Assembly (NCBI GenBank): GCA_963921425.1
Contig: OY992835.1
Coordinates: 18,786,001-18,850,000 of the forward strand
Length of the DNA: 64,000 bases
Direction: 5' to 3'
Source: Dryas octopetala
Lineage: Eukaryota; Streptophyta; Magnoliopsida; Rosales; Rosaceae
The notes beneath the pieces were generated by a model, which saw only the letters and a list, made by a program, of their open reading frames with translations, was not told where the DNA came from and made no database searches. Positions 33,880 through 45,283 of the stretch are shown one piece after another. The position numbers were made by a program, and so were the translations under genes. Within the stretch, counting starts at the first letter, position 1; the number at the start of each line of letters is the position of its first letter.

Positions 33880-35600
33880 GGAGCTCAACAAAATGTTCGA
33901 CATCTCAATTGTCGATCATCCCTCACCTAACATGCCTCATTCCTCCAAGTTTTTAACTACCCCTTCATTCTCCTATCAACACAACAACAAATTCATTTGA
34001 TTGGGACCAATCTTAATCAAATTTCGAAGAAATCTTTCGGATCTTTGACACCCCAGCTCTAATGCACCATCTTCATCATTTTCGATAAATTGACTTGTGA
34101 ATCTATTGAGATACCGAAGGTAGAGATTATCGGGCCAATTGGAACATGTCGAGTCCATAAACAAGGTGGTCCATGGGTCGGAAATAACCACCCTGAGCAA
34201 TAATGTGAGCTCCACTTCCACCAATATAAATATATGGGTAAAGAAACTTTAAAATAGTTGAAGAATTTAAGACCTAATCTAGTTTACAAACAAATAAAAC
34301 AAAAATGACGAATTGTTAATATAAATATATTGAAAGCACCGTGACTATTGCAACATTGTAGCATCAATCTAATTTTCGGCCAAACTACCTTTTAACATTA
34401 ATAGTTTATTTTTTTCTTTTTATTTTTTAGCCACTACTCTCAAAACTAGTTTTAGTGTCGGTTTTTCGTCAATCTATACAGTTTTGATTGACAGGCATGC
34501 ATGAGTCATTTGCACCACTTGACAAATGAAAAAAAAATAATAATAATTATATAAAAAATCTTTTTTTTTTTTGGCCGGGGAAGAAAAATCATTTAAAAAC
34601 ACACAACTTAAAACTTACAAGAAATTGAAATCAAACTCCCACTAGTTAGATTGTGGTTTAACATATGCCTAATTGATGATAGTAGGGGGGTAAATTTAGA
34701 TAAGGAGAAGTTAGCTAACATTAGATGAGGAGAAGGTAGCTAACATTCCCCCTATAAAATATGCAGGCTTCAACATACCTTGGTGTAAGTAGTTTCAACT
34801 TCAACATCTTCCTCAAAGTCCATGAAGCATAAGCTGGTATTGTCAAAACCTAAAAGCTCTTATGCTTCCTCACATATATAACCTGACCTTGCCATCAATA
34901 TGGGGGTCTGACAGACCTGACCAAAATTAGCCTCATTGTTACAGACCTAATGAGTGAGACTCCCTCTCATGATCACTCCAACAATCTTTCTGACATTTTC
35001 CCAATTCAATTTCTTCAAATATGGTTTCATCAGTTGATGAGGAATTCAAAGCATTCTTGAAACTAAGATACTGTTGCATTTTCATTCACTAGCTTGGAGC
35101 TGTTTTTGACTCCAAACAACTAGCACTGCATAAACCAGATCAACCTTGAACTTGGGGAGAGTCAAAGCAAAACACAAAATGTATAAGATCATAATCTGGT
35201 GGCACAAAATTGCCATAAAGAAATTTTTGTGTACTTTATGGCTCATAGTGAACAAGTTTTACTTTTCACTTTGACAGATCTTGGTATCAACTCAAGGCAG
35301 CACTTTGAAGATCACAGTTACTAATTATGCATTCACTATTCTTAAGAAGTAACATATACTTTAATTGATTTTCTGGTGCATTCTGTATGAATCTCACCCA
35401 TATGGAAGGAACAAACACAATATATCTTAATATATGCATATATATATATATATACACACACACACAGATGTGTAACTATATGCATAAATGCACAAACACA
35501 AAGCTGAATCTTAACAATCTGTCTGAATTCTGATCACATTGAAATCTCTCAAGCTGCACTCTACATACTACAACACTATTTTAAACTTACAAACAGCTAT
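33880..35600. other. intergenic stretch, no gene supported
   Basis: One minus-strand ORF at 33976-34224 (82 codons) has no recognisable family and no splice context. The right part probably includes the 3' UTR of the LEA-like gene. A (TA)n(CA)n microsatellite lies at about 35440-35467. Confidence 0.4.
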
Positions 35601-35664
35601 AGATATGGCATATATGGCACAAAGAAATTAATCTCTGTTACAAAAAGACCCAAAATGTATGTAT

Positions 35665-36314
35665 TCAGAGCTCAGGTTTATGAGGCTCTGCTTCCCTATC
35701 AGACAAGCTCTTCTTCACCTTCTCCTTTGTCTTCTGCACTGTGTCCCCAACCAGTTTGGCTGCTGACTCAGCTGAGAACTCCACAGTGGCCTTGCTCTCC
35801 TCTAAACTTTTGCTCACAGCCATTTTCACCTTCTCTCCAGCTCCACCACCACCACTGCTAAGTTGATCATGAACTGCTTCAATATTACTAGTACCCTCCC
35901 TAAAACTGAATTTCACCACACAAATAAATTAATTAATAATTCTTCCAATTATTTTTCTTCAAATAAAATACTAAATTAAAAAAATAATAATGATAAATTG
36001 ATAGGTTGAGGATCATACTCCAAATTGGGAGGAACAAGGCAAGCATGAACATGGTGTGCAAGGGCTTTGACCTTCTCCAAGTAGCTTGTAACTCTTAAGG
36101 GTGAACTTGTGTACAAAGAAAACCAATTTTTGAGCATCTCCCGTAAAGTTGGTTTGACTGCTGCTACTATTTCTCTGTCTTGTTCTTTCATCCTGTACGG
36201 CTCTCCTTGATCTCCATGATCATCTCCTACTCTAAAGCCAAAAGTGGTCACCAACATCATGCTGATGCACAGAATCAAAATAACAGAAGAAATTTTTCTA
36301 GGTTTCAATTCCAT
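35665..36314 (-). CDS. secreted LEA-like protein with amphipathic C-terminal helix
   Basis: Exons 36314-36019 and 35905-35665 join in frame (donor GTATGA, acceptor TTCAG) to 178 residues. Residues 1-27 are a clear signal peptide (SVILILCISMMLVTTFGFR). After a middle region (KPTLREMLKNWFSLYTSS) the second exon encodes a Lys/Glu/Ala-rich amphipathic helix (EKVKMAVSKSLEESKATVEF, then KTKEKVKKSLSD), similar in composition to group 3 LEA proteins. A role in dehydration tolerance or membrane protection outside the cytosol is inferred. From memory it resembles At1g16850, a salt/ABA-responsive protein annotated as transmembrane. The upstream ACGT cluster supports stress regulation. Confidence 0.82.
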
Positions 36315-36404
36315 TGCAAATGTATATTTAATTCATTAATTGGTATACTGAGTTTCTAGCCGCATTAATTGATCTAAGTAGCCCTATGATGTGTCACAGA
36401 TTGC

Positions 36405-36480
36405 TGACACGTATCCAGTTGTGCCACATGGCAGCAAATGAGTGCTGAATACGTGGCTGCACTGCTTTGGTGTACACGTC
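36405..36480 (-). promoter_or_regulatory. ACGT/ABRE-like cluster upstream of the LEA-like gene
   Basis: Three ACGT cores fall within 71 bases: ACACGTAT (36407-36414), TACGTGGC (36450-36457, matching the ABRE/G-box core ACGTGGC) and ACACGTCC (36474-36481). They lie about 95-165 bases above the start codon. bZIP factors of the ABF/AREB group bind such pairs; function here is inferred. Confidence 0.6.
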
Positions 36481-37114
36481 CAAGACTTATCAAAACTTGA
36501 AGATTCATTGTTGTTGATCAACGTATTGTAATGTGATTATGTGACTCATGTCTCTTTTCATTTTCTTTTTCTAACTTCTACATCAAAAAGAAAAAGGGTC
36601 TTCCACTTCTTCTTTTTTTATTTTTAAAAGCAAGTGTCCTTCTAACTCTAACAAGTCTTTTCTATCTGAGAGAATTTGAAAAAACCTTATTTAGAGAAAA
36701 TGAATGGTTTTTCTTAAAAAATATCTTGAGCAATAAAGAAACTTCAAATTATTTTGGACTAACGAAGCCAACAAATAATAGTAAAAAAAGAAAAAAGTTT
36801 AGTAATACCACTATTTTTCTATCGTGTAATTTGAATAAATAATTTGACTTTCACACGCTTTAATCTTTCAAAAAGTTCTAATATGTCTCTATTATTTAAA
36901 TTCGTTAATTTTTCTAATAAAAATGAGCACACATGAGTCACATGACCATAAAAAAAACTCTTAAAAATATCGCACAAAATAGAAAGATAAAAAAAAAAAA
37001 TCCTTAAGAAATAAGTCACATGTGCGAAATATACTGAAAATCAACATAACCCTTGACCAAAGTGACAATGGAAGACACATTAGAAATTTTTAAAGAGAAA
37101 AGCTATCTGCTTTC

Positions 37115-37425
37115 TCTAATTTATCTTCTTTTTTATTATTCTCATTTCGCAGTATATTTTCATAATTGAAATCGATTATTCTTTAAAGATCATTTCTGCA
37201 AATAATCAATCAAATCGGAAATCTTTTGATTATATAACTACGATCAAATAAACATACGATTTTGATAACAGTTTGATTCACTGTTTGTTTATTTGATAAT
37301 GATTATATGATCAAATGATTTTTGATTTAGTTGTTTTTTTGTATAAATGATCTTCAAAGAATAATTTAAAAATGACAATTACTATAATGTGAAATGAGAA
37401 TAATAAAAAAAAACGTTGGTAAAAA
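37115..37425. mobile_element. fold-back MITE
   Basis: Long imperfect inverted repeat. The left arm contains TTTTTTATTATTCTCATTTC and TTCTTTAAAGATCATTT. The right arm in reverse complement contains TTTTTTATTATTCTCATTTC and TTCTTTGAAGATCATTT. Internal blocks resemble those of the element at 25876. No ORF. Confidence 0.75.
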
Positions 37426-37778
37426 AAGTAGATTAAAAAATATGGATAATATTCCCCATTTTTTAAAAGTTTAAAGAAAGTAAAAGCCAAAATTGATTCG
37501 GTGAGCAAAGTGAAATATGACTTATAGACTTATAGTTCAAGGAGCATGGTTACAATTTTCTTAAACAAAAAACAAAAAAAAACAAGATTTTTCTCCAAAT
37601 TCCCACATTGGTAGGGTTGTTAATTAAAGGAACAACAAAAAAGAAATAACAAAAAATAAAAAGAAAATAGAAAAATCGTTTATCCCATTATTTCACTTAT
37701 CTCTCTGAGTCTAGAAACAAAAAACAGGGTCTTCTTCCGCAGAAAGTTGGGAGCTTCGTTTCATTCGCCAAAGCAAAC

Positions 37779-38477
37779 ATGACATCAGTCATGGCTTCCC
37801 AAGCTATCCTCTTCCCAACAACCTCAAGCCCCATCAAACCCAACAAGCTCAAACCCTTCTTCTCCACCACTCCCACTCCCAAATTCAACACCATTATTCC
37901 CAAACTGCCCCTCAGACTCAGACCCCTCTGTGTCTCTCTCACCCAAACCCCCAAACCCCTCTCCTCCTCATCCCCCAAACCAACCCTAACCCTAAACCCG
38001 TCATCTCAGGGGGCCCCACCACCGCTCCTCAACCACGGCCCAACTCGCACCCTCACCACCCTCTTCGCCCTAACCCTAGCCGTCGTCCGCAGCCTCTCAA
38101 TTTCGCTTCTCAAATTCGGGTCCCAATTCGGACCCGCCATTGGATCCTCCGCTGGACCCCTCTTCTTCGCGGCGCTGGGTGACCGCCCGAGCGGGTACTT
38201 GAACACGCCGCTGACGGTGGTCGCCGCCGGGCTCTCCAAGTGGCTCGATATATACAGTGGGGTTTTGATGGTTAGGGTTTTGCTCAGCTGGTTCCCCAAC
38301 ATTCCTTGGGACCGCCAGCCGCTTTCGGCCATTCGGGACCTCTGCGATCCTTATTTGAACCTCTTCCGCAACATAATTCCGCCGATTTTCGATACCTTGG
38401 ATGTCAGCCCACTCTTGGCTTTCGCTGTGTTGGGTACGCTCGGGTCGATTCTCAATAACAGTAGAGGAATGTATTGA
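37779..38477 (+). CDS. YLMG1: YLMG1-type YGGT-family protein, plastid
   Basis: A single-exon ORF of 232 residues. The first 75-80 residues are rich in Ser, Thr, Pro and Lys with almost no acidic residues, as in chloroplast transit peptides. The mature part has hydrophobic segments (TTLFALTLAVVRSLSISLL, then YSGVLMVRVLLSWFPNIPW) and the YGGT-family core with LLSWFPNIPWDRQPLSAIRD, CDPYLNLFRNIIPP and a final hydrophobic stretch before NNSRGMY. Related YlmG proteins in cyanobacteria and plastids act in nucleoid distribution and thylakoid membrane assembly. Two methionines (1 and 5) could start translation. Third codon positions are rich in C, unlike the AT-rich flanks. The paralogue cannot be decided between YLMG1-1 and YLMG1-2. 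Confidence 0.92.
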   Translation: MTSVMASQAILFPTTSSPIKPNKLKPFFSTTPTPKFNTIIPKLPLRLRPLCVSLTQTPKPLSSSSPKPTLTLNPSSQGAPPPLLNHGPTRTLTTLFALTLAVVRSLSISLLKFGSQFGPAIGSSAGPLFFAALGDRPSGYLNTPLTVVAAGLSKWLDIYSGVLMVRVLLSWFPNIPWDRQPLSAIRDLCDPYLNLFRNIIPPIFDTLDVSPLLAFAVLGTLGSILNNSRGMY

Positions 38478-41400
38478 TTGAGCTAGAAATTGGTGTGTTT
38501 GGTTGGTGAATGGGTGGTTTTTTATCAATTGGGTGAGGAATTATTTGGTTGTTTAGCTCAAAGTTTAGATTTTTGTGGGTTATTCATAATGTGCTGGATT
38601 CTAACACTGTGATAGCTTTGAATTCACTATGAATATATAGATTTTGACAGTTTTTATGAATGAAAATTTTATGTTGTCTCCCTTATGTGATCTGTGTTGT
38701 GGCAGTTTGATATTTATTGTGGGTGCTAAGCATTATTGATTTGACAAATTTTTAAATGTATTCTTGTAAGTTACGAGTTACGACATGAGGTCAATAATTG
38801 TATAATTTGTGGATTTACAAAATGAGGGATAGGAAAGAAATGACAAAATTTGGCACTGTGTTGTTCAGATTCTAGAATACTGATGAATTTTGATTAAGAA
38901 ATGACATCTGTGACAACAACTAATCTCCTTTTGCATGGTTAACAAAAGTAAACTAATTTAAGTGGTTCAGTTGGCTTATCAGTTAGGTACTTATTGTTAA
39001 TAATTTGTGAACAAGTCCAAAAATGCTGCTGGCAGGAGGTTTGCAAATTAAACTGAGTCATTAGTTTTACCATAATAAATAGATAAGTTATTTTTGTATC
39101 ACGCGTGATGCATTGAGTGTTCTGGGTGAGATGGTTTGTGTATGTATCTTTCTCTAAAAGATTTTCTTAGTAAGACTTTATTTTACAGAAGATATATTAT
39201 TACCTTGCTGTTTTGGAGATTTTTAGTGTTATTTCACATTGGTTTTGGACAATCTTAAATGGAAAAGACTGATATTATAACCAATGCTTTTGGAACTGCT
39301 TTAAGAAGCCTTTATCAGGGAATCTGGACTGACCATATTTCTTTAAACAACCATATAGAGATTTAAATTTCCATTGACAAAGATACTGTTTAGGATTGAG
39401 CATTCTGTGGCTAATAATTTTGGTTATGCTTTGCTTTCTTGCTTAGTATGAGGTGCTTTTGAATAATGAGAATGTGTATCTTCTTATATAAGTTATCCAG
39501 ATCCCCAGAATGTTTTCATTTTTCTTTTTAAAAAGTGGAGATTTATTTCGAAGAGTGGATTTACATTTCTCTATACCGTGTCAAAAGGTTTACTTTGAAG
39601 GCTTCTCTAAGAAAGTTTGTGTGTTCAAGTTTTCAGTATTAGCTATCTTCATGCAGAAAATTTTGCATTGGCTAAAGATATATTACTCCCTTGGTTAGAC
39701 CCTTTTTCCATTAAGTCCTCATTTTGGTGCATTTTCTTCACCCATGCATATATGGTCTAATACAATATTTAAATGGTCTTGTTCATGTTGGGGTATCATG
39801 GCCTCATGGGTTGCACGTCCATCCTTGGTGCTTTTTGAAATTCTTATTCAGAAACAAAATAGTGACGTATTGGAGAGATCAATATATTAATCTTTGTGAA
39901 TGGGGTTTAGTCAGTTTGTCTAGCTCATGTTGAATGCAGAAGCATGATATGGATTGGACAACAACTTTCTAATTGAGAATGTGGCTCAAAGCTTGGACCT
40001 ATGTGCAGGTTGAGTTATTTGAGTACTGATTCCATTGCTCTTTTCGGCAATCCTGGCCTTTCTTGAATGAATGAACAAACCTAAATAAGTAAATTAGGTA
40101 GTGCCTAGTGGAGCTTTGAGTGCAGTATGGTGTAATCGGCTGCATTTAACCATTTAGACTTTGGCCAGCTTCGTTGAGAATGGTAGTTTTTTTCTAGTGG
40201 AATGCGCATGTGTACAAGGCCATTGAAGTATTAGTAATTTGCTTACTGATAAAATTATTCTATTGGAAGTTACTAAGTTAATTGGAGATTGCTAAAAAAA
40301 TATAAGAAAATTTTGTTTCCAATTCCTTCCGAGTCACTTGCCCTTTCTCAAATGGGAATGTATATGGTCCTCTGTTGTTTAGAACTTCAAGAGACACATA
40401 AAGAAATCAGATGAAAGTGGGCCAAATTAAGCACAAGAAAACAGCTGCAAAGGCAGGCCAAACCATAACAAAAATGCAGAACAACAAATTGGTTAATCAG
40501 GCCGAAGGAACAGCAGAAGCAGGCTAACTAATCTTTTATGAGAAGAATATAAAATTCTCTGTGTTTTCTATTAGAGCTTTGTATTTGTTAGATCTCTCTC
40601 TCTCTCTCTCCCCCTAAGAAAATTGATTTTTCCTTGTTCAATCATGTAATCCAGCTCTGCAAAGAACTTATATCATGCAATTCTAAGAGTAATGTGTTTA
40701 AATTCTTTCTGTTATCCCATTTTTAAGCACTGACGTTTACTTTGCTGTATGCTTGCATAAATTGAATACTTAATGTGTCTGGACCGATACCTTACCTTTT
40801 ACTCATCTAACTTTCTTGATTTGACATTAATGGAAGGGCAGCATGTAAACTCAGGTTAATGGTAATATCAAATGGATTGTTTGGCAATTTTTTTTGCAGA
40901 GAGGATTATACCAATTTTGGCTGTTAGGCTGTCACTGGATAGTGATAGTGATAGTGATAGTGATAGCCCTGTATTCACAGATTCAGATATGTGGTCCATA
41001 TGATTATTATGATTTAATTTTGTAGTGGACCATCATCAACTAGCATTTGAGATGTTGAAACTTCTCTGGCAAACTGTAATTAGGGGGATTCTTGTTGAAT
41101 CTTTGTGACCCTTTTCTTCTCTCATTGTCTAGCATAGTAGCATACACAGCTGTATGCACTGCGTGTGGATTCTGAATGCCGTATGTAAATGCTAAACTGG
41201 GTGAGGCAGAAGGCTGCAAACAATTTTATGTGTTGCTGTCCAGGTGCTTCCTCTGGCATTTTGGTGTATCATGGTGTGATCAAGATATTAACTTTATTTT
41301 GACCAAAAAAAAAGATCCCAACTTTATGAGTAAAAAAGAAAATGAAATAAAGGAAAAATTAGTGCAGCACCCATAATTTCTGTATTATATACCAAGATGA

Positions 41401-43555
41401 TGGGGTAAATGGGATTAATACAATACAAAGAGTGAAGGTAAGAATCAAACTCTTATCGTCAATAGGTTAAATAATTATTTTACACCTGGAGCTATAAACA
41501 CTTGTGATTACACTTATTGAAAGCATCACAAACTAGCTACTATGGTTATAAATTATAATCTTCTCCTAGAATTATGTATACAAAAACATGGAAACATAAC
41601 AACTGGCTCATGCTCTCCAATATCTATGGATGCATGAGCCAAAAGAAAACATATCAATTGGACTAAATCACATAATTTTCAAAAGTTGGTTATCAACCAT
41701 ATGGTAGGATTTGGGTTTTTTGTTTTCCTTTCTTTCTTTTGAAACAGTTTAGCATAATAGTGTATGCATATAGATTAACCCTCACCATCTTCAAATCCCT
41801 TATCTAGTGATCTGTTTTGCTAGATGCTAGAGTTAGGGAACATTCTAATAATTTGGATAAGTATTTATTATGCATGGTGGATCAACTTTTTGAAAGTAGT
41901 ATGAGAATGTTATAATTTATTCTCAACTGATAGAGATATCACACCCCATGCAATCAATTAATTGGACCAGTGCAATTAACATCTATTAAATTTTAAACCT
42001 TTTAACATTTAGCCATACCATTGATTCAAGAGACCATTGGCCCCAAACAAAAAAATCACCAAAATCTAAGACCACTTGCAAAAAAAAAAAAAAATATATA
42101 ACAAAGTGACATCAGTCAATAAATTTTGAATATTTTATCCTTTCAAATTAGATCTCATAAGTTTTTGTCATATTAATTTGTGACAGCATTGGCCTAGAAA
42201 AAGTCAAGAGGCCATTAATCCGAAAATTACAAGTTATATATACTTTTGGAGACGTGTGAAGTTGCACAATATTTTTCTGTCAAAAATAAAAATTGAGAAT
42301 GAAAGGTTTTAATATGGTGAAATGAAACTGTCATGCCAATAATGATGTTTTAGAATTCATAACCAAATTCTAAAACAAAAGAATTGACTTGTAAACCAAC
42401 CCTAGTTCCCAACTTCCCACCTCCCTATAATCCCATACCCCACATAAAGACACATCCCATGCATCCCAAAGGACACAAGCCGAATAGATGATTTTTTAAG
42501 GAAGAATAAAATAAAACATTTTGTACTATATTTAATAATCAAATTACCTATCACATCTTTTTTATATAAGTGAAACCCATTTATGTAGATAAGTTTTACA
42601 TTTTTAAAAAATACAAATAATATAGATAAATATACATAATCTAGACCGTTTGATAACATTTATCATATAATCTAGCAACAACATTCGCGGAAACCTCTTT
42701 TCAATTTTTTTTTTGGTAGGAGAAAGAGCCAAAGACCCTTAAAACCAAAGCTAACTAGCTAAAAACAAAACAAAATGATATACGTGCAAACCTCTTTTTA
42801 TCTAACAATCTGACAACTTAATATAAATTATTAATTATGAAGTTGCTTTTTATTTGAATGTGAGATTGTTCAAATACACTTAACATTATTTTTTTTCCTC
42901 TCTTTCCTAACCCAATACATATCTTGTCCCCCTTAATGCATATGCAACTTTATGAAACCACTACCTTTATTATATAGTCAAATGGGATCAGCAAATTTCA
43001 TCTTTTGTAAGGTGTACTAGACTAACTGTCTAAGCAATCACCAAAATTGTGGGAGGTTATTTACTTTTATTTACTATACAAGTTGTGAAATTTACTTTAC
43101 ATTGTAAGTAGAATGTTGTAAAGCTATCATAGGATAATACTTCTTTCAAAAGAAACCATATCTTATATCATATGATTTTCTTTTCAAAATCTCAATATAT
43201 TTTTATAAAAATTCTATGTAAAATTAATTTTACATTGTAATACATTGTAACTCATTATAATCCTTTATTCAATGTCCCACACTTTATTACTACTTGGGTT
43301 AACTCTAGAACTTTACTCTGAGTAAGATTGGAGCCTACAATATTTACTCTATAATGATTATGAATTTTAATACATAAAAACAACTGTATTTCTCAAGAGT
43401 GGTAGGTTCTTATGTAAAACAAAGTGCCCCTAAGATTGATTAATAACCCTAACCCCTTATCTTCATGATACCAAAGATATTAGTTGACTCTTGGCTCTAA
43501 CATCTAACTATTTGAAAAATGAAAAACAAAAAAGGGAATGTTATATCAACATTTT
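38478..43555. other. gene-poor 5-kb stretch
   Basis: After the 3' UTR of YLMG1 the sequence is T-rich on the + strand to about 41400, then mixed AT-rich. No ORF has coding character on either strand, and no splice chain could be built. Small repeats: a (GATAGT)5 hexamer at about 40938-40968 and a CT tract at 40594-40612. A noncoding transcript is possible but not supported. Confidence 0.45.
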
Positions 43556-43559
43556 TCAC

Positions 43560-43690
43560 GGACTTTTGTTTTTATTATTTTTATTCAACAGTGTATTTTT
43601 ATGATTGAAATCGTTTATTTTTTAGATTATTATTTGAAGATTATCGCTGCAGAAAATTAATTAAATCGAAAATCGTTTGATCATGAATAA
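43560..43690. mobile_element. single arm of the fold-back MITE family
   Basis: Resembles the left arm of the element at 37115: TTATTATTTTTATTCAACAG, GATTGAAATCG and AATTAAATCGAAAATCGTTTG blocks occur in the same order. The second arm is missing. Confidence 0.5.
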
Positions 43691-43742
43691 TAATCGGAGA
43701 AAGTGAATGACATTGAAAAAAAAAAAAAAGGAGAGAAATAAA

Positions 43743-43743
<1 letters not shown>

Positions 43744-43785
<42 letters not shown>
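43744..43785. repeat. (TG)n(GA)n microsatellite in the SHOU4-like promoter region
   Basis: About four TG units followed by about sixteen GA units, some 75 bases upstream of the conserved leader block of the first SHOU4-like gene. Confidence 0.9.
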
Positions 43786-43788
<3 letters not shown>

Positions 43789-43859
43789 AGGGGGGAAGGT
43801 GGAAGGTGACTTTTCAGGTAATATTGAAATAATATGTTTGTTTATCCAAAGTCATTTAC

Positions 43860-44126
43860 TCTCTTTGGTGGTTTTTGCCGGATGAGACAACCTACCAGTT
43901 GTTGCGGCTCTTTGAAGAGTGAGAAAGAGAGAGACTTTTTTTAGTGAGAGAAAGAAACAGAGTGTTTTTCAGAGAGAGAAAGAGATTGTGACTGCTATGG
44001 AGATGGGATCTCACTCTCACCAGCAGAATCATTACTACTATTATTACCACTTCAACCACTGTCTTTGATCCATTTCAGTAGCTAAATCCTTCTCTTGTTG
44101 TTCTTCTTCTTCTTCTTCCTCTTCAG
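43860..44126 (+). promoter_or_regulatory. noncoding leader exon of SHOU4-like copy 1, with upstream ORF
   Basis: The start of this stretch (GACAACCTACCAGTTGTTGCG) is shared with the leader of the second copy near 53430. It ends in a pyrimidine-rich run and CTTCAG/GTATTA donor, and would splice to the acceptor at 45222. An upstream ORF of 23 codons, rich in His and Tyr, runs from 43997 to 44068. The 5' end is not fixed. Confidence 0.55.
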
Positions 44127-45283
44127 GTATTACTCTTGCACATTCTTTATTCCCATTTTACCCCTCTGGCCACTAATCTGATTTGGACCTATATGAAACT
44201 CTTGCTCATTTGTGTAGATCTTCCACATTGCCTTGGTTATAGTTCTAAATGGTGATCTGGGTATGCTTTGTTTCTCTGATTTGGGCTGTGAAAATTGTTT
44301 GTTTTATTTTCATCTGGGAATGACTTTGTTGTACCTTGCCACACGTGGAGGATTGTGTTGTTTTTCTTGTTTTGTTGAATGTAGGTCATCGATTTAGTTC
44401 TTCTTTATATTCTGGTTGGTTGATGAGAAAATGTTGCAAGGAAAGAGTTGCTTTTGAGTGTTGGGTTTTGTCAGGTCTTATGGAAAGAGAGGAAAAAGAA
44501 GAAGCTTACGGGAACAGAGCCATATTTAGATTTTTTTTGAGAGTTTTCATTTTCATGCCCATCAATTGCTCTGAGATCCAAAAGGAGCCATATGTCCTAC
44601 AATTCCTTCTTTTTTCTTCAGATCTCCCACTATTGAAAATTTGTTCTTGGAATGATAGATTTCTTAACTGGATTCTTACTAATTACTAAGTAGTATAGGT
44701 GATTTTTATTTTGTACTTGTAATTCTTCTGTAGTTTAGGTAATTTTGTCTAGTTTTTGAGTTTGTTAAAAAATTCAAGAACAGGATATCAGAGCATAGTT
44801 TAACATCTGAGTATTAGATGTATTTGTGCCACCACAGAACAAAAGTTCTCTCTCAAATAATCTCTGAGAGACTGAGACCATGAAATGTCTAACTTACATC
44901 ATTATATCTCATATTCCCTAGTGTTTGTCTGAGTATGCTGCTTAGATATGCTTTTTTCTTTATGTTGGGTACTATAATTTGATTAAATTTACTCATTCAA
45001 TGTCTCATTTTCTGTGAATCTCCGTGACTTCACAATTTACCGATGTGTGTCAGTTTGAGAATTTGAGATAATATGAATTACATTACCTTTGCTATATGCT
45101 TCTCTGGTTGATTGGGTCATATCATTCATAACTTTAACAACTATTTCTTGATAGCCTCAAGTATTCATGTGAGTTTATAATTATATGAACAATACTTGAT
45201 TGCCTCTCTTTCTCTCTCTCAGTAGGACTTTGAGTATCACATATCTATTCCGTGCCTTTATCTGCGTCCCTAAAAGAAGCTCG

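Noticed and set aside
33976..34224. 82-codon minus-strand ORF between the MITE and the LEA-like gene
   Set aside because: No family resemblance and no exon context; could be a degenerate gene scrap.
38006..38528. Minus-strand ORFs of 108 and 143 codons opposite YLMG1
   Set aside because: They mirror the C-rich codon bias of YLMG1 and have no family-like content.
45200..45283. In-frame ATG giving SHOU4-like copy 1 a 28-residue N-terminal extension
   Set aside because: A pyrimidine-rich acceptor at 45222 places this ATG in the leader intron, and copy 2 starts at the equivalent of 45284.
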